Source: Planctomycetota bacterium
GTDB lineage: Bacteria > Planctomycetota > Planctomycetia > Pirellulales > UBA1268
Length of the DNA stretch: 51,222 bases
NCBI GenBank assembly: GCA_018970785.1
Contig: JAGWVR010000013.1
Coordinates: 1-51,222, forward strand
Direction: 5' to 3'
The position numbers and the translations under genes are program-made. The notes beneath the pieces were generated by a model. The model was not told the DNA's origin and did no database searches. It saw nothing but the letters and a program-made list of their open reading frames with translations. Positions within the stretch are counted from its first letter, which is position 1; every line of letters starts with the position of its first letter. Positions 7,501-15,163 of this stretch are shown piece after piece.

Positions 7501-9669
7501 GCCGCGGATGCCCCCCCGGTCGATCCCGAGGCCCTCGCACGGCAACTCCGGGTCGCTGCCGACGGCTACCTCGGCGCGGGTGATTGGGCCAACGGCTGGT
7601 GGGTGTGCCGGGAGGCGATCGCCGGGGCGCTCGATCCGGCCGCCACGCCTGCAACGGTGCTGGTCGAAGACCCGGGCGATCGGCGTCTGTCGGTCGCCGG
7701 ACCACGCTGGCTCCACGGTCGGCTCGCGCGGATCCTCGCCGCGGCCCCCGCACCGCTCCGCGAAGAGATCGACCGGAGCGTGGCCACGAGCCTGGGCGCG
7801 ATCGCGGCCGATCCCGACCCGGTCATCCGGACGGCGCGGCTCGAGAACTTCCTCGGCGTTTTCGGCGCCCATCCCGTGGGCGTTGCCGCCCAACGGGCCC
7901 TGGTCGACACGCTCCGGGAGCGGCTCGCCGCGCCGGGCACGGGAGGGGCCGGCGGCACCGGAGACACGGCGCGCGGATTGGCGCTGCGGGCGGAATTGGT
8001 GTCGCCGTCGTCGGCCTCCGTGGGGCTGCCGCCGATCGACAGCCGTCGTGCCTGGCCGTTGGGGAAGGTCGTCGAGCAGCGCTCGGCGGTCCGCGGCGGC
8101 GAGCAGGTGCGGCAGGTGCGGTTGATGGCGTTGCCGGTGAACGATTCGGGCGCCGGCGCGTTTCCGGGCCTCCGCCTCTGGTACGACATGAACCAGCCGC
8201 GGCTGTTCGCCGTCGACGGCGCCGGTCGCCAACTCGGCGATCTCCTCGAACGCTCGACGCGGCAGATCGGGATGCAGATCAATCCGTTGATCTTCGAGGC
8301 CGCCACGGTCGGCAGGATCGTGGTGATCCGCACCGGCCCGGTGGCGACGGCCTTCGAGCTGTCGGGCGATCCGGCGATCGCCAACCGCCGGTTGTGGTCG
8401 CTCGCGGAACGCTCCGCGCTGGCCGCGGAACTGCCGCTGATCAACGTCGGGCGGACGATCGGCCGGGTCGTCCGCGCCGGGGCGGTGCCGCTCGGGCTGC
8501 AGGTCGTCGAGCCCGACATGGCAGCTGCCCGGGAGGAGGTGCAACTCGGCCCGGTCTCGCCGCGGGGGATCGCCGTGCGGATCGGCACGACCGTCGAACT
8601 CCACGACCCGATTTCGGGCGCGGTGGTGTGGGAGCGGCGTCGCCTGCCCGCCGGGGTCGAGCTGTTCGGCGACGACGAGGTCATCGTCGCGGTTCCACCG
8701 ACCGGCGCCGGTGCCCAGGTGCTGGCGGTGGCCGACGGCCGCCTCCTCCACGAACTCGATCTCCCGCCGCGTCACCAGCGGATGGCGACACGCGGCCGGC
8801 GGGTGGTGGCGATCGAGCCGCTGCCCGGGGGAGCGCAGCCGGCCCCCGGCGCGCTGCATGCTCACGTGCGCCTCGTCGCCATCGATCCGCTTTCACGCCA
8901 GCGGACGACGCTCGGCGAGTTTTCCGGGTCCGCGCTGGCGGTCCAGGTCGGCGGCGACGTGCTCGTGCTCGACCGCGACGGCACGCTCGACCTTCTCGAC
9001 GTGGCCGCGGGCACGGCACGGTGGCGGAAACGGCTGCCGCTGGGCAGCACCGCCGCGCGCTCGCTCCAGGCGCAGCGCTGGGAAGACCGGTTCCTCGTGA
9101 TCGTCGGGCGCGATCCGTCGGCCGAGGAGCAGGCGACCGTCCAACGCGCCGGGATGGTGATGCCGCTTCCCCAGGCGTCGCTCCTCGGCGACGCCCCCCA
9201 GCCCACGACCGGCACCGTCTGGGCGGTGGCCGCCGAGGATGGCACGCCGCTCTGGCCGGCCCCGGCCTCGATCCTCCAGCACGCGCTCCATCCGCAGCAG
9301 CCGGCCGCGCTGCCGATCCTCGTGTTCGCCCGGCAGATCCAGAGCCAGCGCGGTGCCGGCTCGATGCGGCTCAGCCTCCTGGCGCTCGACAAGCGCACCG
9401 GATCCGCCGTCTGCAACGACGACGGGATCGAGGTCCAGCAACCGCATCTGCTGATGGGCTGCGACGTCACCGCCGACCCGGAAGCCCATTCGATCATCCT
9501 CGGCCACGGCTCTGGCGACATGGCCGACCGGGTGCTCGAATTCACCGGGCTGCCGATCGCGCCGCGTCCGCCGTACCAGGCGCTGGGCGTGCAGCCTCCA
9601 CCGCTCGACCTGCGCGGGAGCCTGCAACGGTTGTTGGAACGGGCCCTCATCCCCGACGGTGGACCATGA
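4579..9669 (+). CDS. Giant PQQ-like beta-propeller protein with helical repeats
   Basis: About 1,696 residues if started at the ATG at 4579, the only in-frame ATG with a clear Shine-Dalgarno (GAGGGG, four bases away). The N-terminus is unresolved: an Arg-rich stretch precedes a hydrophobic signal or anchor segment (about 117-140), and GTG 4927 or 4933 are alternatives. After it come a helical, TPR-like region (about 155-440), a first propeller-like region with repeated D-x-x-G-x-x-x-W strands (about 450-870, e.g. VDLANRTLLWAY, VDLRSGSVVWRK), a helical segment (about 905-1110) and a second propeller-like region (about 1200-1660, e.g. LLDVAAGTARWRK). The family is found in the planctomycete periplasm, usually as a scaffold or BamB-like protein; no enzymatic residues are visible. 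Its stop overlaps the next start (ATGA). Confidence 0.75.
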   Translation: MARSGPPRRGRIAFGDGAADRPVGNDALAVFGQGHPRPLSTQATAGSAEGFPGRRRPHPATDHLCHGLLAVHGGAVAVGRRRRHPAPAVRRLDPGLVPRPHATVLRVGCEAGARRLVAVISFVAFTAFTVTNPVGAPVARAVDQALVNQQADEPADDDAEEVAGPSFPTDRRRERQLDQVRRLVAEGRWSDVATLADGILESDQDFFVRPAAGDATWRSVKNEAVRILAGLPDAGRKAYELQFRTRAERALAKAVADNDQAAIVAVARRWFLTPAGRQATLLAALEALEGGQPLAASVWFDRLAATPESSALEPTLSVLRSTALWRAGEKNAAVAVLDASRAARRGDDRRAPPLRFGGRDVPLDYAPGTAGEWLESAIGQPPAAAGRREREWWLPRGDAARNALVEASRPLLAPRYRVPLTRHPEESRLLERRRRQAADRDQVQWPAGLPIAVDGRLVVRSTLGLMAIDFVTGKRVWLQPAGTTTSFLETPDEVVDGFDGSAREELPASVREAFEDAARGGLASDGRLVFSVEPDPQAIAADQGRLQARFDGLNAPDVRGGNALVAYEIEGRGREVWRLPRGTGERTAAGEPAPPGGKREAGGRGHYLGAPLPLGEQLFVIVEDRGEIRLDVLDGASGVTLWSQPLTVLDEELGFDGAVARQRRNAGLSPSYAEGVLVCPTGAGAVVAVDLANRTLLWAYAYAARADVGAAQQLPNGLRIRRGGINARILVNGQLQVGGQAPSRPTGWRDAGPIIAEGRIVLTPPDSEELHCVDLRSGSVVWRKAREDAVHVAGVSGGGVIVVGRHAVDVLAVADGTSRFAAPVSLGSAAPSGRGIVAGDHLFLPLDTPEVVDIDLVAGEIVGRSPARGGAVPGNLVAYRGEVISQGVDSIDVFHQSDALADRLQTADGRGRAALWGAELALDRGDIAGGLAALVAAREGDPTRIPTTVVDDALSFALARDFAAAAPFWRQRLAAADAPPVDPEALARQLRVAADGYLGAGDWANGWWVCREAIAGALDPAATPATVLVEDPGDRRLSVAGPRWLHGRLARILAAAPAPLREEIDRSVATSLGAIAADPDPVIRTARLENFLGVFGAHPVGVAAQRALVDTLRERLAAPGTGGAGGTGDTARGLALRAELVSPSSASVGLPPIDSRRAWPLGKVVEQRSAVRGGEQVRQVRLMALPVNDSGAGAFPGLRLWYDMNQPRLFAVDGAGRQLGDLLERSTRQIGMQINPLIFEAATVGRIVVIRTGPVATAFELSGDPAIANRRLWSLAERSALAAELPLINVGRTIGRVVRAGAVPLGLQVVEPDMAAAREEVQLGPVSPRGIAVRIGTTVELHDPISGAVVWERRRLPAGVELFGDDEVIVAVPPTGAGAQVLAVADGRLLHELDLPPRHQRMATRGRRVVAIEPLPGGAQPAPGALHAHVRLVAIDPLSRQRTTLGEFSGSALAVQVGGDVLVLDRDGTLDLLDVAAGTARWRKRLPLGSTAARSLQAQRWEDRFLVIVGRDPSAEEQATVQRAGMVMPLPQASLLGDAPQPTTGTVWAVAAEDGTPLWPAPASILQHALHPQQPAALPILVFARQIQSQRGAGSMRLSLLALDKRTGSAVCNDDGIEVQQPHLLMGCDVTADPEAHSIILGHGSGDMADRVLEFTGLPIAPRPPYQALGVQPPPLDLRGSLQRLLERALIPDGGP

Positions 9670-10736
9670 ACCGAGCGATCCGATCCCCGTCCCTGTCGGC
9701 CGTCATGCGGGCCGTCGGCGTCGGTCTCCTCCTCCGGCTCGCCGCACCGGAGGCGTTCGCCGCCGATGCAGTCGCCGACCAGTCGTCGAAGGTCGACCGG
9801 GTGGTGACCAGGGCGCTGGATTGGCTCGTCGCCAAGCAGTCACGGCGCGGAAGTTGGGCAGCCAACGAGGGGCGCTACCCGACGGCGATGACGGCGCTGG
9901 CCGGGACGGCGATGCTGATGGAGGGCTCGACGAGCACCCAGGGGCGCTACGCCGAGCCGATCCGCAACGCCGTCGACTACCTCGTCAGCCGGTCACGGAC
10001 CAACGGCCTGATCGGCGATCCCAAGACCGACGATCGCTACACGTACGGTCACGGCTTCTCGATGCTGTTCCTCTCCCAGGTCCTCGGCGAGGAGGAGGAC
10101 GAGCGGCGCCGCGAGGAGCTGGTGCGCGTCCTCGAGAAGGCGGTCGAGTTTTCCGGGCGCGCCCAGACGCCCGACGGTGGCTGGGGCTACGTCAGCGCCA
10201 AGGACGGCAACAACTTCGACGAGGGGTCGACGACGATCACGCAGGTCCAGGGGCTGCGCGGGTGCCGCAACGCCGGGATCCCGGTGCCGCGCGAGATCAT
10301 CGAGAAGGCGATCGGCTACATCCACAAGTGCACGATGGCCGACGGCGGCGTGCAGTACAGTTCCAAAGGCGGGGGCGGGCGTCCGGCGATCTCGGCGGCC
10401 GCGATCGCCTGCCTGTTCAATGCCGGCGAGGAGGACGACACGCATGTCCCCCGGATGCTCGACTACGCCGAGAAGCACCTCGGCAACATCGCCAACAACG
10501 GCTTCGGCCACTGGCACTACGCCCACTTCTACTACGCCCAGGTGATGTACCGTGAAGGGGGGCAGAAGTGGGAGGGCTACCGTGATCAGATCGTCAAGCG
10601 CATCATCGGCGAGGCCCAGGAGGACCGCGACGGACTCCACTGGCCGCAGGGATTCATCGGTCCGGTCTACACCACCGCCTCGAACCTGACGATCCTCCAG
10701 CTCGACAAGGGCACGCTGCCGATTTACCAACGCTGA
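9666..10736 (+). CDS. Secreted prenyltransferase/squalene-cyclase-fold repeat protein
   Basis: This 356-residue protein has an N-terminal signal peptide (hydrophobic [11 protein letters not shown], cleavage likely after AFA near residue 36). It is followed by alpha/alpha-barrel repeats of the prenyltransferase and squalene-oxidase type. QW-like repeat units are visible: [18 protein letters not shown] and [10 protein letters not shown]. The DxDD acid of true squalene-hopene cyclases is absent, so enzymatic cyclisation is unlikely. Similar secreted proteins are frequent in planctomycetes and may act as binding or structural domains; that role is inference. The ATG at 9666 overlaps the stop of the PQQ giant, implying translational coupling. 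MoxR starts 76 bases downstream. Confidence 0.8.
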   Translation: MNRAIRSPSLSAVMRAVGVGLLLRLAAPEAFAADAVADQSSKVDRVVTRALDWLVAKQSRRGSWAANEGRYPTAMTALAGTAMLMEGSTSTQGRYAEPIRNAVDYLVSRSRTNGLIGDPKTDDRYTYGHGFSMLFLSQVLGEEEDERRREELVRVLEKAVEFSGRAQTPDGGWGYVSAKDGNNFDEGSTTITQVQGLRGCRNAGIPVPREIIEKAIGYIHKCTMADGGVQYSSKGGGGRPAISAAAIACLFNAGEEDDTHVPRMLDYAEKHLGNIANNGFGHWHYAHFYYAQVMYREGGQKWEGYRDQIVKRIIGEAQEDRDGLHWPQGFIGPVYTTASNLTILQLDKGTLPIYQR

Positions 10737-10812
10737 TCGGACGGACCGGCACCAGGGCCCGCGCGGGGGCTCCCCGCCGCCGTCGCCCGGCCGTTTTCCC
10801 CGTGGAGACACC

Positions 10813-11856
10813 ATGTCGACGCACCCCGATGCCGCAGCGGTCGAGCGGCTGCACCTCGCCCACGACCGGATCCTCGAGCAGCTCTCGCGGGTGATCGTCG
10901 GTCAGCACCAGGTCGTCGAGGAGCTGCTGATCAGCCTGTTCAGCCGCGGCCATTGCCTCCTCGAGGGGGTTCCGGGCCTGGCCAAGACGCTCCTCATCAG
11001 CACGCTCGCGCGGAGCCTCGACCTGTCCTTCAGCCGGATCCAGTTCACCCCCGACCTGATGCCTGCCGACATCATCGGCACCGACGTCCTCGAGGAGGAC
11101 CGGGCGAGCGGCACCCGGCAGCTGCGCTTCCTCGAAGGGCCGCTGTTCGCCAACGTCGTCCTCGCCGACGAGATCAACCGGACGCCGCCGAAGACGCAGG
11201 CGGCACTGCTCGAAGCGATGCAGGAGCGCCAGGTCAGCGTCGGGCGCACGCGTCACCGTCTCGCCGATCCGTTCTTCGTGCTCGCCACCCAGAATCCGAT
11301 CGAGCAGGAGGGCACCTATCCGCTCCCCGAGGCGCAGCAGGACCGGTTCATGTTCAAGGTGCAGGTCCGCTACCCGAGCTTCAGCGAGGAGCTCGAGATC
11401 GCGCGGCGGACGACCGGCCAGCCGCTCGACGAGGCCCGCCCCGTGCTCAGTGCCGACGACATCGTCAGCCTGCAGCGGAGCGTGCGCGACGTCCCCGTCA
11501 GCGACCACCTGCTGCGCTACGCCCTGTCGCTGGTGCGCCAGACCCGCCCCGGCGAGAAGGGCGTGCCCGACTTCGTGTCCGACCAGTTGACCTGGGGGGC
11601 CGGTCCACGCGCCGTGCAGTTCCTCGTGATCGGCGCCAAGGCGCGGGCCCTGCTCCAGGGGCGCGATCACGTCGCGGTCGAGGACGTCCAGGCGCTGGCA
11701 GCGCCGGTGCTCCGCCACCGCATCGTGGTCGGCTTCGCGGCCGAGAGCGAGGGCGTCACCCCCGACGCGATCATCGGCCGGATCATCGAGAACACCCCGA
11801 CCCGCGAGAACGAACTGACCCGCGATGCCCGCTTCCAGACGATCTTTGCATCCTGA
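10813..11856 (+). CDS. MoxR-family AAA+ ATPase
   Basis: This 347-residue MoxR AAA+ ATPase is a chaperone-like protein that typically works with VWA-domain partners. Visible are Walker A GVPGLAKT (52-59), Walker B LADEIN (117-122), the sensor-1 block [20 protein letters not shown] (158-177) and the C-terminal lid domain (from about 230). The start ATG follows GTGGAGACACC. It heads the classical moxR, DUF58, batA-like order, and the DUF58 gene begins 32 bases before its stop. The protein has no signal peptide or membrane segment, so it should act in the cytoplasm on the membrane-bound VWA proteins encoded downstream. Confidence 0.94.
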   Translation: MSTHPDAAAVERLHLAHDRILEQLSRVIVGQHQVVEELLISLFSRGHCLLEGVPGLAKTLLISTLARSLDLSFSRIQFTPDLMPADIIGTDVLEEDRASGTRQLRFLEGPLFANVVLADEINRTPPKTQAALLEAMQERQVSVGRTRHRLADPFFVLATQNPIEQEGTYPLPEAQQDRFMFKVQVRYPSFSEELEIARRTTGQPLDEARPVLSADDIVSLQRSVRDVPVSDHLLRYALSLVRQTRPGEKGVPDFVSDQLTWGAGPRAVQFLVIGAKARALLQGRDHVAVEDVQALAAPVLRHRIVVGFAAESEGVTPDAIIGRIIENTPTRENELTRDARFQTIFAS

Positions 11857-12733
11857 GGCGATCGCCCGGATCGCCCGTCTCGAACTGCGCGCCCGCGCGG
11901 TCGTCGAGGGGGTTCTCACCGGTCTCCACAAGAGCCCCTACAAGGGGCAGTCGGTGGAGTTCCTCCAGCACCGTGAGTACGTCCGCGGCGACGATCTGCG
12001 CCGGGTCGACTGGAAGGTCTGGGGCCGGCAGGACCGGCTGTACGTCAAGGAGTTCGAGGAGGAGACCAACCTCCGGCTGGCGCTGGTCGTCGACGGCTCG
12101 TCGAGCATGGACTACCGCTCCGCCGCCGGTCGGGAGCGGATGTCGAAATACGACTACGCCGCCACCCTCGCCGCCAGCCTGGCCTGGCTGGCGCTGTCGC
12201 ACGGCGACGCCGCCGGCTGCGTGCTGTTCGACGAGCAGGTCCGGGCGAGCGTTCCGGCGCGGACGCGCCGCTCCCAGCTCACCGGCATCTGCGACATCCT
12301 CGAGGCTCCCCGGCAGGGCACGCGGACCTCGTTTCAGCCGGTACTCCGCAGCCTCGCCGAGACGTTGCCGCCGCGCGGGATGGTGGTGATCGTCAGCGAC
12401 CTGCTCGGCGACCGCGACGGGCTGTTCCGCGGCCTCCAGGTCCTCAAGCGCCGCGGCCATGACCTCGTCGTGCTCCACGTCCTCGACGACGACGAGATCG
12501 AGTTTCCCTTCGACGGACCGACGCGCTTCGAGGGGCTCGAGCTCCCCGAACACGTCACCTGCAATCCCCGTGGTCTCCGCGACGGCTACCTCGAGGCCCT
12601 CGAAGCGTTTCTCACCGAGGTCCGCCGGCGGTCGGCCGCGGCGGCGGCCGACTACACGCTGATCCGCACCGGCGAACCGGTCGACGGCGCGCTGGTGCGG
12701 TTCCTCGCCCGGCGTGCGAGCATGGCGGTCTGA
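11825..12733 (+). CDS. DUF58 domain protein (VWA-like)
   Basis: This 302-residue DUF58 protein has the hallmark motif [14 protein letters not shown] (55-68), followed by a VWA-like fold with a MIDAS-type DGSSS (90-94). The fold continues through about residue 240 and includes [10 protein letters not shown]. No membrane segment is present, unlike many DUF58 proteins with two N-terminal helices, so this is the short soluble form. It overlaps moxR by 32 bases and precedes the BatA-like gene by 35 bases. Known biology: MoxR/DUF58/VWA operons take part in envelope or metal-cofactor processes, but the exact role here is unknown. Confidence 0.9.
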   Translation: MPASRRSLHPEAIARIARLELRARAVVEGVLTGLHKSPYKGQSVEFLQHREYVRGDDLRRVDWKVWGRQDRLYVKEFEEETNLRLALVVDGSSSMDYRSAAGRERMSKYDYAATLAASLAWLALSHGDAAGCVLFDEQVRASVPARTRRSQLTGICDILEAPRQGTRTSFQPVLRSLAETLPPRGMVVIVSDLLGDRDGLFRGLQVLKRRGHDLVVLHVLDDDEIEFPFDGPTRFEGLELPEHVTCNPRGLRDGYLEALEAFLTEVRRRSAAAAADYTLIRTGEPVDGALVRFLARRASMAV

Positions 12734-12768
12734 CGGCTGCGGAAGACCGCGAGAGGGGGATCGGTCCG

Positions 12769-15141
12769 GTGCCGACGTTCGACTTCACGTCTCTGCTGTG
12801 GTGGGGCCTGCCGCTGGCGGCCGCGCCGATCGTCATCCATCTGATCAACCTCCTCCGCCACCGGCGCGTGGAGTGGGCGGCGATGGAGTTCCTCCTCGCC
12901 AGCCAGCGGAAGTACCGGACGCGCGTCCTCCTCAAGCAGCTCCTCCTCCTCGCGCTGCGGGTCGCGGCGGTGCTCGGCCTGGTGCTGGCGCTGGCGCAGC
13001 CGCGGTGGACGGCGCTGGCCGGGTGGCTCGCCGGGGCGCGGACCGTCCACCTGGTGCTCCTCGACGACAGCTACTCGATGGGGGAGCGCGGCGGTCCCGG
13101 CGGCGCCGACGGGGCCGTCGGCACCTGCTTCGATCGCGCCCGCGACGTGGCGGAGCGGGTCCTCGACGAATTGGCCGCCCGCGGCGGCGGGCAGGAGATC
13201 GCCATCGGCCGGTTTTCGCGACTCGTCGGGCCCGCACCGCCCGGCCCGGGAGCCGGCGGGGCCGCCGCGCCGGTGGATGCAGCGGCGCCGGTGGCGGCAG
13301 GCCTCGACGGGCGGCTCGATCAACCGGCCCAGCGCGTCACCCCGGCGGTGGTGCAGCGGCTCCGTGAGCGGCTGGCGCGGCTGGTGCCGTCCGCGACGGC
13401 GATCGGCCCGGCCCGGGCGCTGGCCTTCGCCCAGGAATGGCTCGGCGGACGGGCCGGTGCCGGCGAAGACCGGGTGCTGTGGCTGGTCAGCGACTTCCGC
13501 GCCCGCGACTGGCGCTCGGCCGAAGAGTCGACCGGTCTGCTCGAGTCCCTGACGGCGGCGGGCGTGCAGCTCCGGCTCGTCGATTGCGCGACGGCCGCCG
13601 ACGAGCCGGGGGGGCCGGTCGCACGGGCCGACACCTCCGCCAACCTGTCGATCGAACGGATCGAGTCGGTCGGCGGGGTGCCGGCCGCCGGGGTGCTGCT
13701 GCCGCTGGAAATCACCGTCGCCAACCGCTCCCCGCAGGCGGTCCGCGACGTCCTCGTCGACCTCCGTGAGGACGACGTCGCCCGCCCCGGACTCAGGCTC
13801 CCCGAGATTCCCGCCGGCGCCAGCGCCACGCAGCGCTTCGAGGCCCGATTCGAGCGCCCCGGGGCGCACGTCATCACGGCCCGCCTGCCCCCCGACCGGC
13901 TGCCGGGGGACGACGCGCGGACGGCCGTGATCGACGTCGTCGAACGGGTCGACGTGCTGCTCGTCGACGGCCGGCTGGCCGCGGCGGGGAGCGCTGCCAC
14001 GGGGCGCGTCGGCGATGCCTTCTACCTGGCCGCCGCCCTGGCGCCGGGGGCCGGCGCCCCGACGGGACTGCGCCCGCGGATCGAGCCCCCGGCGGCGCTC
14101 GCGACCCTCGACCTCGCCGGATTCGACTGCGTCTGGCTGCTCGACGTCGAGCGGCTCGACCGCCCCGAGCGCGAGGCCCTCGAGGCCTACGTCCGCGCCG
14201 GCGGCGGCGTCGTGTTCTTCACCGGGCCGCGGACGCGGGCCGACATCGTCAACGAGACGCTGTACCGCGACGGCGAGGGGCCGTTCCCGGTGCCGCTCGC
14301 CGGCGCCGTCGACCTCCTCCCCGATCCCGCCTCCCCCGACAGCCCCGACCTGGTCGTCGAGGAGCATCCGGTGGTCGGGGTGCTCGCCGGGCAGCGCAAT
14401 CCGTTTCTCGGCGCGGTCCGCGTCGGGCGCTACGTGGCGGTGCAGCGCGGCCACGAGCCGCCGGCCGGCTCCGGGCTGCGGCGGCTGCTGTCGCTGCGCA
14501 ACGGCGCGGCGCTGGTGGTCGAGCGCCCGTTCGGCGACGGGCTGGCCGTCGCCGTCCTGACCACCGCCGCCCCGGAGTGGAACACCTGGGCGCGGGGCAA
14601 CCCGAGCTGGGTGGTGGTGATGCTGGAATTGGAGAGCCACCTCGCCCGCGCGCGGCGTGCGGGCACGGCGCTGGCGGTCGGTGATCCGGTGACCGTCGAC
14701 CTGCAGCCCGGGGTCGACGGCGTCGAGGTGGACTTTCTCGTGCCCCCCGACGGCGTGGTCGTGCGGCAGGCGGCGACGCCGGTCGCCGACGGACGCCTCG
14801 CGGCCCGTCTCGAGCGGACCGAGACGCCGGGTGCCTACCGGATGCGCTGGCAGCGTGCCGACGGCAGCGAACGCGAGCGTGCCGTCGCCGTCAACGTCGA
14901 TCCCGACGAAGGACGCCTGGAGCGCGTCGGCCGGGAGCGGCTGGCCACGGCGCTGACCGGGATCCCCCACCGCTACGAGTCGGCGGCGACGTTCCGCGGC
15001 GAGGAACAGTCCGCTTCCGGGGCATCGCTGGTCGGCCCGTTGCTCCAGGGCCTCGCCGTGGTGATGCTGCTCGAGCAGCTCCTCGCCTGGTCGGCCAGTT
15101 ACCATCCCACCGCCGCGCGCCGCCGTTCACCCACCGCCTGA
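12769..15141 (+). CDS. BatA-like VWA membrane protein
   Basis: This 790-residue membrane protein starts with the BatA/N-terminal double-helix domain: TM1 about 9-29, the conserved RHRRVEWAAMEFLLAS stretch, TM2 about 56-77. A VWA-like domain follows with a MIDAS-like DDSYS (99-103), then a long extracytoplasmic region with a beta-sandwich-like part. Within it the segment around FDCVWLLDVERLD to GGGVVFFTGP resembles a glutamine-amidotransferase-like fold. The last hydrophobic segment (about 750-775) may return to the membrane. The start is GTG 12769, with GAGAGGGGGA just upstream. The next gene begins 22 bases after its stop. Confidence 0.87.
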   Translation: MPTFDFTSLLWWGLPLAAAPIVIHLINLLRHRRVEWAAMEFLLASQRKYRTRVLLKQLLLLALRVAAVLGLVLALAQPRWTALAGWLAGARTVHLVLLDDSYSMGERGGPGGADGAVGTCFDRARDVAERVLDELAARGGGQEIAIGRFSRLVGPAPPGPGAGGAAAPVDAAAPVAAGLDGRLDQPAQRVTPAVVQRLRERLARLVPSATAIGPARALAFAQEWLGGRAGAGEDRVLWLVSDFRARDWRSAEESTGLLESLTAAGVQLRLVDCATAADEPGGPVARADTSANLSIERIESVGGVPAAGVLLPLEITVANRSPQAVRDVLVDLREDDVARPGLRLPEIPAGASATQRFEARFERPGAHVITARLPPDRLPGDDARTAVIDVVERVDVLLVDGRLAAAGSAATGRVGDAFYLAAALAPGAGAPTGLRPRIEPPAALATLDLAGFDCVWLLDVERLDRPEREALEAYVRAGGGVVFFTGPRTRADIVNETLYRDGEGPFPVPLAGAVDLLPDPASPDSPDLVVEEHPVVGVLAGQRNPFLGAVRVGRYVAVQRGHEPPAGSGLRRLLSLRNGAALVVERPFGDGLAVAVLTTAAPEWNTWARGNPSWVVVMLELESHLARARRAGTALAVGDPVTVDLQPGVDGVEVDFLVPPDGVVVRQAATPVADGRLAARLERTETPGAYRMRWQRADGSERERAVAVNVDPDEGRLERVGRERLATALTGIPHRYESAATFRGEEQSASGASLVGPLLQGLAVVMLLEQLLAWSASYHPTAARRRSPTA

Positions 15142-15163
15142 CGGCGGCCCCGGAAACGCCTCG

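Noticed and set aside
6169-8865. 898-residue minus-strand open frame
   Set aside because: Antisense of the PQQ giant; low-complexity Arg/His/Asp composition and no recognisable motif.
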